This document shows, one piece after another, positions 7,117 through 14,778 of a stretch of DNA of 64,000 nucleotides. Below the pieces are notes generated by a model, which was not told where the DNA came from, searched no databases, and saw only the letters and a program-made list of their open reading frames with translations. The translations under genes and the position numbers were made by a program. Every line of letters begins with the position of its first letter. The stretch's first letter is position 1. The stretch is taken from positions 1 through 64,000 of the forward strand of contig DAOTHJ010000001.1 of assembly GCA_035447605.1 (NCBI GenBank), given 5' to 3'. Origin of the DNA: UMGS1668 sp035447605 (GTDB lineage Bacteria; Bacillota; Clostridia; Oscillospirales; Ruminococcaceae).

Positions 7117-8538
7117 TTATTTCTTCATGGAAACCGCAGCGGCAGAAACCAGCGAGATCACAGCCAGAGCAACCGCGACACCGGCAATCTCGGTGGCACC
7201 GGTATTCGGGTTTTCTTCCTTCTCGGTCTCAGGCGCGGGCTCCTCCTTGGCAAGCTCAATGTCGGAGAGATAATACTGGCCGAGTGTATCGCCGGCTTCG
7301 CGTTTAATCTTGACCTCGACTTCCTCATCGCCTTTTCCGACTGCGACTTTCTGCACCAAAACAAGTTCGTCGCCGACCAGCTCATAGAGGAAATAATCTC
7401 CGGCCTTAGCGGCATCCTCAATCTCAAAGGTGTATTCGATCACAAAATCGGAATCCAGCACATTGGTGGTGTCGAGGAAATTCAGCGCAGACAGCTCGGC
7501 ATCCTCGTCGATGGCCTGAACGGCGTCGTCAACATCCGTGTTGAACGCGAAGCTGATGCCGGACTGGCCCTTAACGACCTTGCCGATCTCAACGATCAGG
7601 TCGTCGTCAACTTCCACGAGCAGCGTGGAGCCGATGATTTCCTTCCAGCTGTCCTTCTCAATCACGTACGGGACAATGCTCCAATCCCAGTCGGGTTCTT
7701 CGCAGCCATATTGGAAAGGATCGATCGTCCAGAAGAGCCAGAAGACATGATCCCACAAAACGTCTTCATAGGCGTCGGCGAAATCATCATCTTCCCATGC
7801 AAGCCACGGAATCAGCGGATGGCCATAGGCAAGCTCCATCGGCTCATCTTCATCGGCGTAGTTCTCGACATCCTCTTCATCGACCGCCCACGGATAGACG
7901 CAGAACCAGACCTTTTTGCTCTCCTTGACATAATCGGAGCCGGTCGTGTTCTCGCGGAATTTCAGCGTGAAGTAGTTGTTGAAGCTGACTTTTGCGCCGC
8001 CATAAGTCGGAACGGAGAAATAGACGAAATACAGATCCAGAGAATAATCGCCGGCGTCTCCGTAGAAAGCATTATGGTCATAGCAGTGATTCGGATTATC
8101 GTAGGGAACAATATCCTCCAGATCAAAGTCGTCAAACGGCCAACTGGATTTGGTCTTGATCCCGGTTACGATATTCTCGCTGGAATTTCCGTATTCGAGG
8201 GATTTGACATAGTCATCCAGTTTATAGACGGAAACATCAATGATGCCCTTCTCGGTCTGCACCTTGATGGAACTCAGGGTATCGCCCTCCGCCCCGTCAA
8301 AAAGCCAGGCGGCGATCTGCGTGCCATCCAGCAGCGTGGCGAAATCACCGAAGTCATACGGCAGGATCATGACGTTTTCATTGTTGACATCCCAGAAGAA
8401 CTGGATCCAGGTAAAGCCCCATTTGGTTTTGGCCTCTTCGCCCGGAACCACCGTGGTGATGCTGCTGACGGCGAAAGAAGTGACTCCCATCGCCAGCACC
8501 ATGATCAGAGCAAGAGCAAGCGCAAGTACTTTTTTCAT
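7117..8538 (-). CDS. Secreted surface protein, array paralogue 5
   Basis: A 473-residue protein. ATG at 8538 has GGAGG upstream and starts MKKVLALALALIMV like its sisters; the frame is open further upstream, but through the leader and promoter. Shared blocks: SSIKVQTEKG, KTKSSWPFDDFD, FTLKFRENTTG, ADEDEPMEL, PYVIEKDSW, NVLDSDFVIEYTFEIEDAAKAG, QYYLSDIEL. The variable segment (HPLIPWLAWEDDD onwards) is long and Trp/Phe-rich and resembles that of paralogue 1. The tail is EENPNTGATEIAG, a hydrophobic helix and KK. Confidence 0.92.
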   Translation of the reverse strand: MKKVLALALALIMVLAMGVTSFAVSSITTVVPGEEAKTKWGFTWIQFFWDVNNENVMILPYDFGDFATLLDGTQIAAWLFDGAEGDTLSSIKVQTEKGIIDVSVYKLDDYVKSLEYGNSSENIVTGIKTKSSWPFDDFDLEDIVPYDNPNHCYDHNAFYGDAGDYSLDLYFVYFSVPTYGGAKVSFNNYFTLKFRENTTGSDYVKESKKVWFCVYPWAVDEEDVENYADEDEPMELAYGHPLIPWLAWEDDDFADAYEDVLWDHVFWLFWTIDPFQYGCEEPDWDWSIVPYVIEKDSWKEIIGSTLLVEVDDDLIVEIGKVVKGQSGISFAFNTDVDDAVQAIDEDAELSALNFLDTTNVLDSDFVIEYTFEIEDAAKAGDYFLYELVGDELVLVQKVAVGKGDEEVEVKIKREAGDTLGQYYLSDIELAKEEPAPETEKEENPNTGATEIAGVAVALAVISLVSAAAVSMKK

Positions 8539-8581
8539 GTGTTTTCCTCCATTTATCATTTTCATGCTGCGTGCCGGAAAG

Positions 8582-8600
8582 ATGTGCTCTCCATCCATAT
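8582..8600 (-). promoter_or_regulatory. 5' leader hairpin of paralogue 5, loop GAUGGAGAG
   Basis: AUAUG pairs with CACAU with one A-C mismatch, so this is the weakest stem. The 9-nt loop GAUGGAGAG pairs along its full length, with one U-G, to CUCUCCGUC in the terminator of the adjacent paralogue 6. It pairs with one mismatch to its own terminator. Confidence 0.55.
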
Positions 8601-8617
8601 TTTTCCATTGCAGGAAT

Positions 8618-8646
8618 ATTATTACACTTTCGTAACCGCTTGTCAA
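8618..8646 (-). promoter_or_regulatory. Promoter of paralogue 5
   Basis: TTGACA (8641-8646), 17 bp, AATAAT (8618-8623). The direct repeat seen in the other promoters is degenerate here: CGTAAC at 8631-8636 is recognisable, its partner (TATTAC) is not. Confidence 0.75.
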
Positions 8647-8822
8647 GATTTAATTTGGGATTTTTTATAATTATTTCCATTTTCATCCACATTAAACCTT
8701 TCAAGGGGTTCCCGGCAACCGCACACTGCTGCAAGTATGGACGAAAAACACGGTAATTATGCCCTTGGCCTGATCCCCGGCATGAAAACGGCTTTTTCGC
8801 CTAAAAAATACAGGGCCGTTAC

Positions 8823-8859
8823 AAAAAAAGAAGAACCGGCTTTAAAAAGCGCGGTTCTT
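8823..8859 (-). terminator. Second terminator after paralogue 6
   Basis: AAGAACCG pairs with CGGTTCTT with an inner GCTTT/AAAGC helix, followed on the minus strand by seven U. It lies just downstream of the family terminator. Confidence 0.75.
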
Positions 8860-8866
8860 TCCGAAC

Positions 8867-8900
8867 AAAAAGCCGCCCGGACGGAGAGTGCCCGGGCGGT
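8867..8900 (-). terminator. Intrinsic terminator of paralogue 6, variant loop CACUCUCCG
   Basis: CCGCCCGGG pairs with UCCGGGCGG (terminal G-U) and a U-run follows. The loop reads CACUCUCCG, where the other four have CACUCUCCA. The leader loop of the same gene carries the matching change (GCGGGGAG in place of GUGGGGAG). Confidence 0.9.
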
Positions 8901-8947
8901 TCTATTTAAGATCTTATTTCAGGAAGAAATGCGGACGCTGAGGCGTC

Positions 8948-10408
8948 TTATTTCTTCAAAGCTACCGCAGCGGCGGAGCAAAGGGTGAGGACGGCCAGAG
9001 CAACCGCGACACCGGCAGTTTCAGCAACACCGGTATTCGGGTTCTCTTCTTCTTCGGCCGGAGCAGTCTCGGTAGAAAGCTCCACGTCGGAGAGATAATA
9101 CTTGCCAAGAGTATCGCCGGCTTCGCGTTTGATCGTGACGTCGACTTCCTCGTCGCCCTTGCCGACAGCAACTTTCTCAACCAGAGCCAGCTCGTCGCCG
9201 ACCAGCTCATAGAGGAAGTAATCGCCGGCTTTGGCCGCATCTTCGATCGGGAAAGTATAGGTGATGACAAAATCGGAATCCAGAACGTTGGTGATGTCAA
9301 GGAAGTTCAGAGCGGAAAGCTCCGCATCTTCATCAAGCGCCTGAATGTCATCGTCGACATCGTCGTTGAAGAAGAAGCAAATCCCGGTCTGGCCCTTGAC
9401 GATCTTGCCGATCTCGACTTCGAGGTCGTCGTCAACGCCGACAATCAGCGTGGAACCGACGATCTCTTTCCATGCGTCCTTGGTGATGACGTAAGGAGTC
9501 TCATCGAATTCGTAACCCTTGTCCATAAGTTCCACTTCGCCTTTTTTCCCCATGATGGCCGGCCAGAAGTAAGGTATATCTTCTTCGGACATATCATAGG
9601 CATCCATCACAAAGTCAAAAATATCGACCCAGTTCTCCCCGACCAGCGGATAGCCGTAATCAAGCTCCATCGCTTCGTCCTCATCGGCGTAAGTCTCGAC
9701 ATCGTCGTCAAAGACGGCAAACGGATAGACGCAGAACCAGACTTTTTCAGAGGTTGCGATATAATCCTCTCCGGTCGTGTTCTCACGGAACTTCAGCGTA
9801 AAGTAGTTGTCGGTACTGACCTTTGCGCCGGCATAGGTCGGGAAATCGAAGTAGACGAAATACAGATCCATGTGCAGCTCTTCGTTTTCTTCGCCATAAT
9901 AGAAAGGATTGCCGTCATAGGCCTCAACCAGATCTTCCACGTCGAAATCCTCAAACGGCCAGTTGGACTTGGTCTCGATGCCGAAGTCACTGATGCCTTG
10001 TTCCATCACGACGTCTCCTGATGGCATAATTTTGTCAAGATCTTTTACGTAATCGTCGAGTTTGTAGACGGTGACATTAATCAGGCCTTTCTGGGACTCC
10101 AACTTGATGGAGCTCAGGGTATCCTCATCCATAAAGTCATATTCTATTTCAGGCCCGAAGAGGTTCTCAAAAGTATCCGAGCCATCGATCATCAGGGCAA
10201 AATCGCCGTAATTGTACGGCAATACAACGACGTTTTCATGGTTGATATCCCATTCCCAAATCGGGAACCCCTGGAAATCCGGCTCAAATTCTTCCGACCA
10301 GCCATCCCAAACAACGGTGGTGCCGGTGGGTGCGGATTCTGCAAAAGCAGTGACACCCAGAGCAAGGGTCATGATCAGTGCGAGCGCAAGAGCAAGTACT
10401 TTCTTCAT
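8948..10408 (-). CDS. Secreted surface protein, array paralogue 6
   Basis: The longest and most divergent complete copy, 486 residues. ATG at 10408 follows GGGAGAAG. Signal peptide MKKVLALALALIMTLALG, then the shared blocks SSIKLESQKG, KSNWPFEDFD, FTLKFRENTTGEDY, ADEDEAMEL, PYVITKDAW, NVLDSDFVITYTFPIEDAAKAG and KYYLSDVEL. The variable segment is the largest of the array (YPLVGENWVDIF to YEFDETPYVI) and contains an unusual short basic stretch, MGKKGE. The tail is ENPNTGVAETAG, a hydrophobic helix with one Cys, and KK. It is the most upstream copy in view; oppA follows with its own signals. Confidence 0.92.
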   Translation of the reverse strand: MKKVLALALALIMTLALGVTAFAESAPTGTTVVWDGWSEEFEPDFQGFPIWEWDINHENVVVLPYNYGDFALMIDGSDTFENLFGPEIEYDFMDEDTLSSIKLESQKGLINVTVYKLDDYVKDLDKIMPSGDVVMEQGISDFGIETKSNWPFEDFDVEDLVEAYDGNPFYYGEENEELHMDLYFVYFDFPTYAGAKVSTDNYFTLKFRENTTGEDYIATSEKVWFCVYPFAVFDDDVETYADEDEAMELDYGYPLVGENWVDIFDFVMDAYDMSEEDIPYFWPAIMGKKGEVELMDKGYEFDETPYVITKDAWKEIVGSTLIVGVDDDLEVEIGKIVKGQTGICFFFNDDVDDDIQALDEDAELSALNFLDITNVLDSDFVITYTFPIEDAAKAGDYFLYELVGDELALVEKVAVGKGDEEVDVTIKREAGDTLGKYYLSDVELSTETAPAEEEENPNTGVAETAGVAVALAVLTLCSAAAVALKK

Positions 10409-10446
10409 AATCGTCTTCTCCCATTCCTTTTGTTTTTACATGCGTC

Positions 10447-10472
10447 AAAGATGCGCTCCCCGCCACATCTTT
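10447..10472 (-). promoter_or_regulatory. 5' leader hairpin of paralogue 6, loop GCGGGGAG
   Basis: The strongest version: nine pairs (AAAGAUGUG with CGCAUCUUU, one U-G) around GCGGGGAG. The second loop base is C rather than U, matching the G in the terminator loop of this gene. Confidence 0.7.
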
Positions 10473-10484
10473 TGGTTCCTTCAT

Positions 10485-10512
10485 ATTGTAACACAATTGT
10501 AACTTTTGTCAA
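10485..10512 (-). promoter_or_regulatory. Promoter of paralogue 6 with embedded direct repeat
   Basis: TTGACA (10507-10512), 16 bp, TACAAT (10485-10490). Plus-strand TGTAAC-N5-TGTAAC at 10487-10503. Confidence 0.82.
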
Positions 10513-10653
10513 GCTGTTTCGACAAAAAATTCCAGTTTCTCAGGGATTTTTTTGCTTTTTTTCTGTGGCTCATAAATGGTTTTTAAAAGGAAGCGCCGCA
10601 CCGGAAGGATCCGGCCGCCAAAGCCACCGCGTCAAAACGGACGTTTTGGGCAA

Positions 10654-10688
10654 CAAAAAAGAACGGATCCGAAAGGATCCGTTCTTTT
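10654..10688 (-). terminator. Intrinsic terminator of oppA
   Basis: A 14-bp perfect stem AAAAGAACGGATCC/GGATCCGTTCTTTT with a 4-nt loop and U-run, 15 nt past the stop codon. Its loop is unrelated to the CUCUCC family. Confidence 0.92.
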
Positions 10689-10702
10689 GGGTATTGGGGT
10701 AA

Positions 10703-12400
10703 TTACGCCTGCGTGGCGTAGGTCAGAATGAAGTAGCCTTTGTCGGGGCTGTAGTCGACGGTGGCGATGTCACTTCCGCAGAGAGCAATGTTCTTGTAGA
10801 AGTAAACCGGAGCGACGACCCAGTTCTGATGGAGAACTTCTTCAGCTTGATAGAGCAGTTCGGAACGGGCGGCCGGATCGGTCTCGGTGTAGGAGGCGGC
10901 GATCAGAGCGTCATAATCCGCATTGGAGAAACGGGCATAGTTGTTGCCGTCGATCTCGGAAGTCTGCCACATATCGAGCCAGTTGATCGGATCGTTGAAG
11001 TCCTGAATCCAGCCGTGACGGGCAACATCGAAATCGCCCTGGGAACGGAGCTCCAGGAAAACGTTCCAGTCCATGTTGGCGAGCTGGGTCTTGACGCCGA
11101 GCTTCTCGCTCCAGGTCTGGGTGATGACTTCGGCAATCTTCTGATGCGCGTCATTGGTGTTGAAGGAATACTCAATGGTCGGAAGGCCTTCGCCGTTCGG
11201 ATAGCCAGCTTCGGCAAGGAGTTCCTGCGCCTGAGCGACGTTTGCATCAAAAGCGGTGGCATCATACCAAGCCGGTGCGTTGTCGCGGAACATGCTGCCG
11301 TTGCCGTCGCCGGTGCCGGCAGGAACCCAACCGGTGGCCGGAACAGAACCGTCCGCTTTGACGCTGTCGGTGATGAACTGACGGTCGATCGCGAGGGTCA
11401 GAGCTTCACGAACCAGCGGATCCGTAATCTTTTCGCAGTTGAAGACGATGCAGTAGGTGCCGACGTAGTCAACGGTGAGGGCGGTACCGGCGGCGATCAG
11501 GTTCGCGGTTTCGTCAACCGGAGTCTGATCGAGGAAGTCGATGTCGCCGGACTGCCATGCGGCATATTTCGCGTTTTCGTCATCCATCAGTTTCCAAGTC
11601 AGGGAATCGAGGGTGATGTTGGCGCGGTCATAATACTTTTCGTTCGGGACCATGGTGATGTGGTCGTCGTGGGCCCACTCGCTCATGACCATCGGGCCAT
11701 TGGAAATAAGGGTTGCCGGATCCTGCGTCCAGGTATCCGGAGCGGCTTCCACGATATCTTCGCGGAGCGGCATCGTGCAGCCGAAAGCGCAGATCTCGAT
11801 GAAGTACGCGGTCGGGCCGGTCAGAGTGACCTGAAGGGTCTTGTCGTCAAGGGCGACAACACCGAGGGTCGTCAGATCGGTGGTCACACCGGTGCGAAGA
11901 TCTTTGGCGCCGGCAACACAGTCAATGAAATAGGAATAGTCAGCAGCAGTGGCCGGATTGACCAGTCTTCTCCAGCTGTAAACCCAGTCATTGGCGGTGA
12001 CGGGCTGACCGTCGCTCCAATAAATGTCGTCACGGAGATGGAAGGTGTAAACGGTGCCGGTCTCATCCACGTCATAGCTCGCGGCCTGGCCGGGGACGAT
12101 GGACGTGTAGCGGACTTTGTCGCCGATAACCGTGTTGCCTTCGACATAGCCGTATTTCATCAGGTTTTCAAACAGGTGGCTGGTATAGGTGCCGCCATCA
12201 ACAGAGGTGTTGAGGGTCGGATCCATATACTCAGGCTCGGAAGCGATGCAGGCCACAAGGTTGAAGCCCTCTTCCGTTTCCTCAGCCGGCTGAGACTCAG
12301 ACTCAGACTCGGACGGGGTCTCTTCGGTCGTGCCGGAGCAGCCCGCAAAAGCCATGATGATCATCAGGCTGGCAAGGATCAGCGCAATGATTTTCTTCAT
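10703..12400 (-). CDS. oppA: Oligopeptide ABC transporter, substrate-binding lipoprotein
   Basis: 565 residues, SBP_bac_5 family. A lipoprotein signal peptide ends in FAGC (Cys about residue 20), followed by an acidic Ser/Glu-rich linker and then the binding domain (PEYMDPTLNT, DGQPVTANDWVYSWRR, YVGTYCIVFNCEK). It should capture peptides at the outer membrane face and pass them to OppBC. ATG at 12400 has AAGGAGG upstream. It sits downstream of oppF but behind a terminator and its own promoter, so the binding protein can be made in excess over the permease, as is usual for such systems. Peptide specificity cannot be read from the sequence. Confidence 0.95.
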   Translation of the reverse strand: MKKIIALILASLMIIMAFAGCSGTTEETPSESESESQPAEETEEGFNLVACIASEPEYMDPTLNTSVDGGTYTSHLFENLMKYGYVEGNTVIGDKVRYTSIVPGQAASYDVDETGTVYTFHLRDDIYWSDGQPVTANDWVYSWRRLVNPATAADYSYFIDCVAGAKDLRTGVTTDLTTLGVVALDDKTLQVTLTGPTAYFIEICAFGCTMPLREDIVEAAPDTWTQDPATLISNGPMVMSEWAHDDHITMVPNEKYYDRANITLDSLTWKLMDDENAKYAAWQSGDIDFLDQTPVDETANLIAAGTALTVDYVGTYCIVFNCEKITDPLVREALTLAIDRQFITDSVKADGSVPATGWVPAGTGDGNGSMFRDNAPAWYDATAFDANVAQAQELLAEAGYPNGEGLPTIEYSFNTNDAHQKIAEVITQTWSEKLGVKTQLANMDWNVFLELRSQGDFDVARHGWIQDFNDPINWLDMWQTSEIDGNNYARFSNADYDALIAASYTETDPAARSELLYQAEEVLHQNWVVAPVYFYKNIALCGSDIATVDYSPDKGYFILTYATQA

Positions 12401-12471
12401 GAATTTTTTTCCTCCTTATTATAGTAGACAGTGCTTTTTTTAAACCGGGGATTCCCCCGATTATGTTAAGG

Positions 12472-12500
12472 ATTATATAATATATCTATATAAAATGCAA
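12472..12500 (-). promoter_or_regulatory. Promoter of oppA
   Basis: TTGCAT (12495-12500), 17 bp, TATAAT (12472-12477) on the minus strand, with an AT-rich spacer. The leader is about 65 nt. Confidence 0.75.
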
Positions 12501-12600
12501 GGATAATTACAACACTGTTATTATTCCAGAAACAAAAACTGCCGCCGCATTTTTAGACGGTATCCGCAAGAAATCCCGGCAGCTTCCCGTTTTTCTCCAT

Positions 12601-12629
12601 AAAAAAGCCCCGCCTTCCGGCAGGGCTTT
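12601..12629 (-). terminator. Terminator of oppBCDF
   Basis: AAAGCCC-C-GCC pairs with GGC-A-GGGCTTT (one mismatch) around a 4-nt loop, followed by a U-run on the minus strand. Confidence 0.85.
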
Positions 12630-12709
12630 GAGAAAAGGTCTTTGGTACGCGGACAGCCGGATGAACTCCGGGTCGCCCGATGTTTTTCCGCCGCAGCGGC
12701 CTTTTTTTG

Positions 12710-13711
12710 TCAGCCGCCGCTCTTTTCAAGCAGCCAGCAAGCCGCAAAGTGGCCGGGCGCGTACTCTTTCCATGGCGGCCTGGATTCCGAACAGCACGCC
12801 ATCGCGTACGGGCAGCGGGTATGGAACCGGCAGCCGGAGGGCGGATCGACCGGGCTCGGGATGTCGCCCTCGAGCACGATTCTGCGGCGCGCGCGGCATT
12901 TATCCGGATCCGGGATCGGCACGGCGGAGAGCAGCGTTTTGGTATACGGATGGAGCGGATTGCGGGAAAGCTCATAGCTCTCCGCCAGCTCCACGAGGTT
13001 GCCGAGATACATGACGCCGATGCGGTTGGAGATATGGCGGACGACCGAGATATCATGGGCGATGAACAGATAGGTCAGGTCCTTTTCCTTCTGCATATCC
13101 TCCAGCATATTGACGACCTGGGACTGAATCGAGACGTCGAGCGCGGAGATCGGCTCGTCGCAGACGATAAATTCCGGCTGAACGGCAAGCGCTCTCGCGA
13201 TGCCGACACGCTGCTGCTGCCCGCCGGAAAATTCATGCGGATAGCGGTTGGAATGCTCGGTGTTGAGGCCAACCTCCTCGAGCAGCATCCGGATCATGTC
13301 GTCGCGGTCTTTTTTGCTCGCGGCCAGATGGTGGATATCGATGGCCTCGCCGATGATCTCGCCGACCGTCATTCGAGGGTCGAGCGACGCGGAAGGATCC
13401 TGGAAGATCATCTGCATCTTACGGCGGTACGGGAGCATATCCGGGTTGTTTTTGCTCTCGCCGTTAAAAATGACGTTGCCGTCGTATATGATTTTCCCGG
13501 AAGTCGGCTCGTAAAGACGAAGAACCGTACGGCCGCAGGTGGTTTTTCCGCAGCCGGATTCTCCGACGAGACCGAGCGTCTCGCCCTTATTGATAGAAAA
13601 AGAAACATCCTCAACGGCTTGTACATATTTATATTTATTAAAGCCCATCTTGATCGGAAAATATTTTTTCAGATTTTCCACGATAAGGAGCTTTTTTTGC
13701 TCTTCAGCCAT
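12710..13711 (-). CDS. oppF: Oligopeptide ABC transporter ATP-binding protein OppF
   Basis: 333 residues. Walker A GESGCGKTT, signature SGGQQQRVGIARAL, Walker B FIVCDEPISALD, and the C-terminal oligo_HPY region with clustered cysteines (CRFHTRCPYAMACC) typical of OppD/OppF. Energises peptide uptake at the cytoplasmic face together with OppD. ATG at 13711 (MAEEQKK) is chosen: it overlaps the oppD stop by 8 bp and has AAGGAGG inside the oppD end. The longer in-frame start would add a basic segment with no family match. Confidence 0.95.
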   Translation of the reverse strand: MAEEQKKLLIVENLKKYFPIKMGFNKYKYVQAVEDVSFSINKGETLGLVGESGCGKTTCGRTVLRLYEPTSGKIIYDGNVIFNGESKNNPDMLPYRRKMQMIFQDPSASLDPRMTVGEIIGEAIDIHHLAASKKDRDDMIRMLLEEVGLNTEHSNRYPHEFSGGQQQRVGIARALAVQPEFIVCDEPISALDVSIQSQVVNMLEDMQKEKDLTYLFIAHDISVVRHISNRIGVMYLGNLVELAESYELSRNPLHPYTKTLLSAVPIPDPDKCRARRRIVLEGDIPSPVDPPSGCRFHTRCPYAMACCSESRPPWKEYAPGHFAACWLLEKSGG

Positions 13712-14765
13712 TTTGCTCCGCCTCCTTCTTCCCCGCCAGAATTGCATCCTTCTGCAGCAGCCAGCAGGCGGCGATATGATTGTTTTCGCCGACCGGGACC
13801 AGCGGCGGTTTTTGGGTCAGGCAGATCTTCATGCAGTGTTCGCACCGCGGGCCAAACGAACAGCCCGCCGGCGGATTCAAAAGGTCGACCGGGGTACCCT
13901 CGATCGGGATCAGGCGCTCATAGGATTCGGCGTCGATCTTCGGCATCGAGCGAAGCAGCCCCAGCGTATACGGATGGTGCGGATGATAGAAGACATCCTG
14001 GCAGGTGCCCTGCTCGACAATATGACCGGCGTACATGACGGAGACGCGGTCGCAGATCTCCGCAACGACGCCGAGGTTATGCGTGATAAAAATAATGGCC
14101 ATGTGGGTCTTCTTCTGAAGATCCTTCATCAGCTCGAGGATCTGGGCCTGGATCGTGACGTCGAGGGCCGTGGTCGGCTCGTCGGCAATCAGGACCTTCG
14201 GGCTGCAGATCAGCGCCATGGCGATCATGACGCGCTGGCGCATGCCGCCGGAAAGCTCGTGCGGATACTGATCCACCCGCTTCTCGGCGTTGTTGATGCC
14301 GACCAATTTCAGCATCTCAACCGCTTTTTCCTTTGCCTCCGCTTTGGAAATTTCTTTATGATGGCAGCGGAGCGCCTCGACCATCTGGTTGCCCACGGTA
14401 TAGACCGGATTGAGACAGGTCATCGGATTCTGGAAGATCATCGAGATCTGGTTGCCGCGAAACGCGCGCATCCGCTTCTTATCCCAATCCAGAACATCCT
14501 GCCCTTCAAATTTGATGCTTCCGCCGACAACTTTGCCCGGGCTCTGCAGAAGGCCAATGATGGAGTATGCCTCCACGGACTTGCCGGAGCCGGATTCGCC
14601 GACGATGCCCATAACCTCGTCGTAATTTAATTCATAGGAAATGCCGTCGACAGCCTTGACTTCGCCGACCGGCGTGAAAAAGGAGACTTTCAGATCTTTC
14701 ACTTCCAGCAGCTTTTCCTGTTTGGGTTCCGAGGTGCCGATGTTTTCTATTTTTTCTTCTTTCAT
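13704..14765 (-). CDS. oppD: Oligopeptide ABC transporter ATP-binding protein OppD
   Basis: 353 residues. Walker A GESGSGKS, signature LSGGMRQRVMIAMAL, Walker B VLIADEPTTALD, H-loop FITHN, and the C-terminal oligo_HPY region (CSFGPRCEHCMKIC). Partner of OppF. ATG at 14765 (MKEEKIEN) stands 8 nt from GGAGG; a GTG three codons upstream overlaps that site and is less likely. It starts 13 nt after oppC and overlaps oppF, indicating translational coupling. Confidence 0.95.
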   Translation of the reverse strand: MKEEKIENIGTSEPKQEKLLEVKDLKVSFFTPVGEVKAVDGISYELNYDEVMGIVGESGSGKSVEAYSIIGLLQSPGKVVGGSIKFEGQDVLDWDKKRMRAFRGNQISMIFQNPMTCLNPVYTVGNQMVEALRCHHKEISKAEAKEKAVEMLKLVGINNAEKRVDQYPHELSGGMRQRVMIAMALICSPKVLIADEPTTALDVTIQAQILELMKDLQKKTHMAIIFITHNLGVVAEICDRVSVMYAGHIVEQGTCQDVFYHPHHPYTLGLLRSMPKIDAESYERLIPIEGTPVDLLNPPAGCSFGPRCEHCMKICLTQKPPLVPVGENNHIAACWLLQKDAILAGKKEAEQNG

Positions 14766-14778
14766 CTTTTGCACCTCC

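Larger units (their letters stand above)
8539..8947. other. Intergenic region between paralogues 5 and 6
   Basis: No gene. Leader hairpin and promoter of paralogue 5 (8582-8646), then an unremarkable stretch, then two tandem minus-strand terminators of paralogue 6 (8867-8900 and 8823-8859). Confidence 0.7.
12401..12709. other. Intergenic region between oppA and oppF
   Basis: No gene. Contains the oppA promoter, a short GC-rich hairpin in the oppA leader (around 12445-12462) and the terminator of the oppBCDF operon. Confidence 0.7.

Noticed and set aside
500..8670. Long plus-strand open frames opposite the surface-protein genes (for example 1595-3163, 5147-6673, 6865-8670)
   Set aside because: They are mirror frames caused by the GAT/GAC- and GAA-rich codons of the minus-strand genes. 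They lack ribosome sites, signal peptides and family motifs, and the minus-strand proteins align with each other.
1577..8900. Terminator hairpins considered as dispersed REP-like mobile repeats
   Set aside because: Each sits just after a paralogue, in transcript orientation with a U-run, and none occurs elsewhere in the window. They behave as gene-linked terminators.
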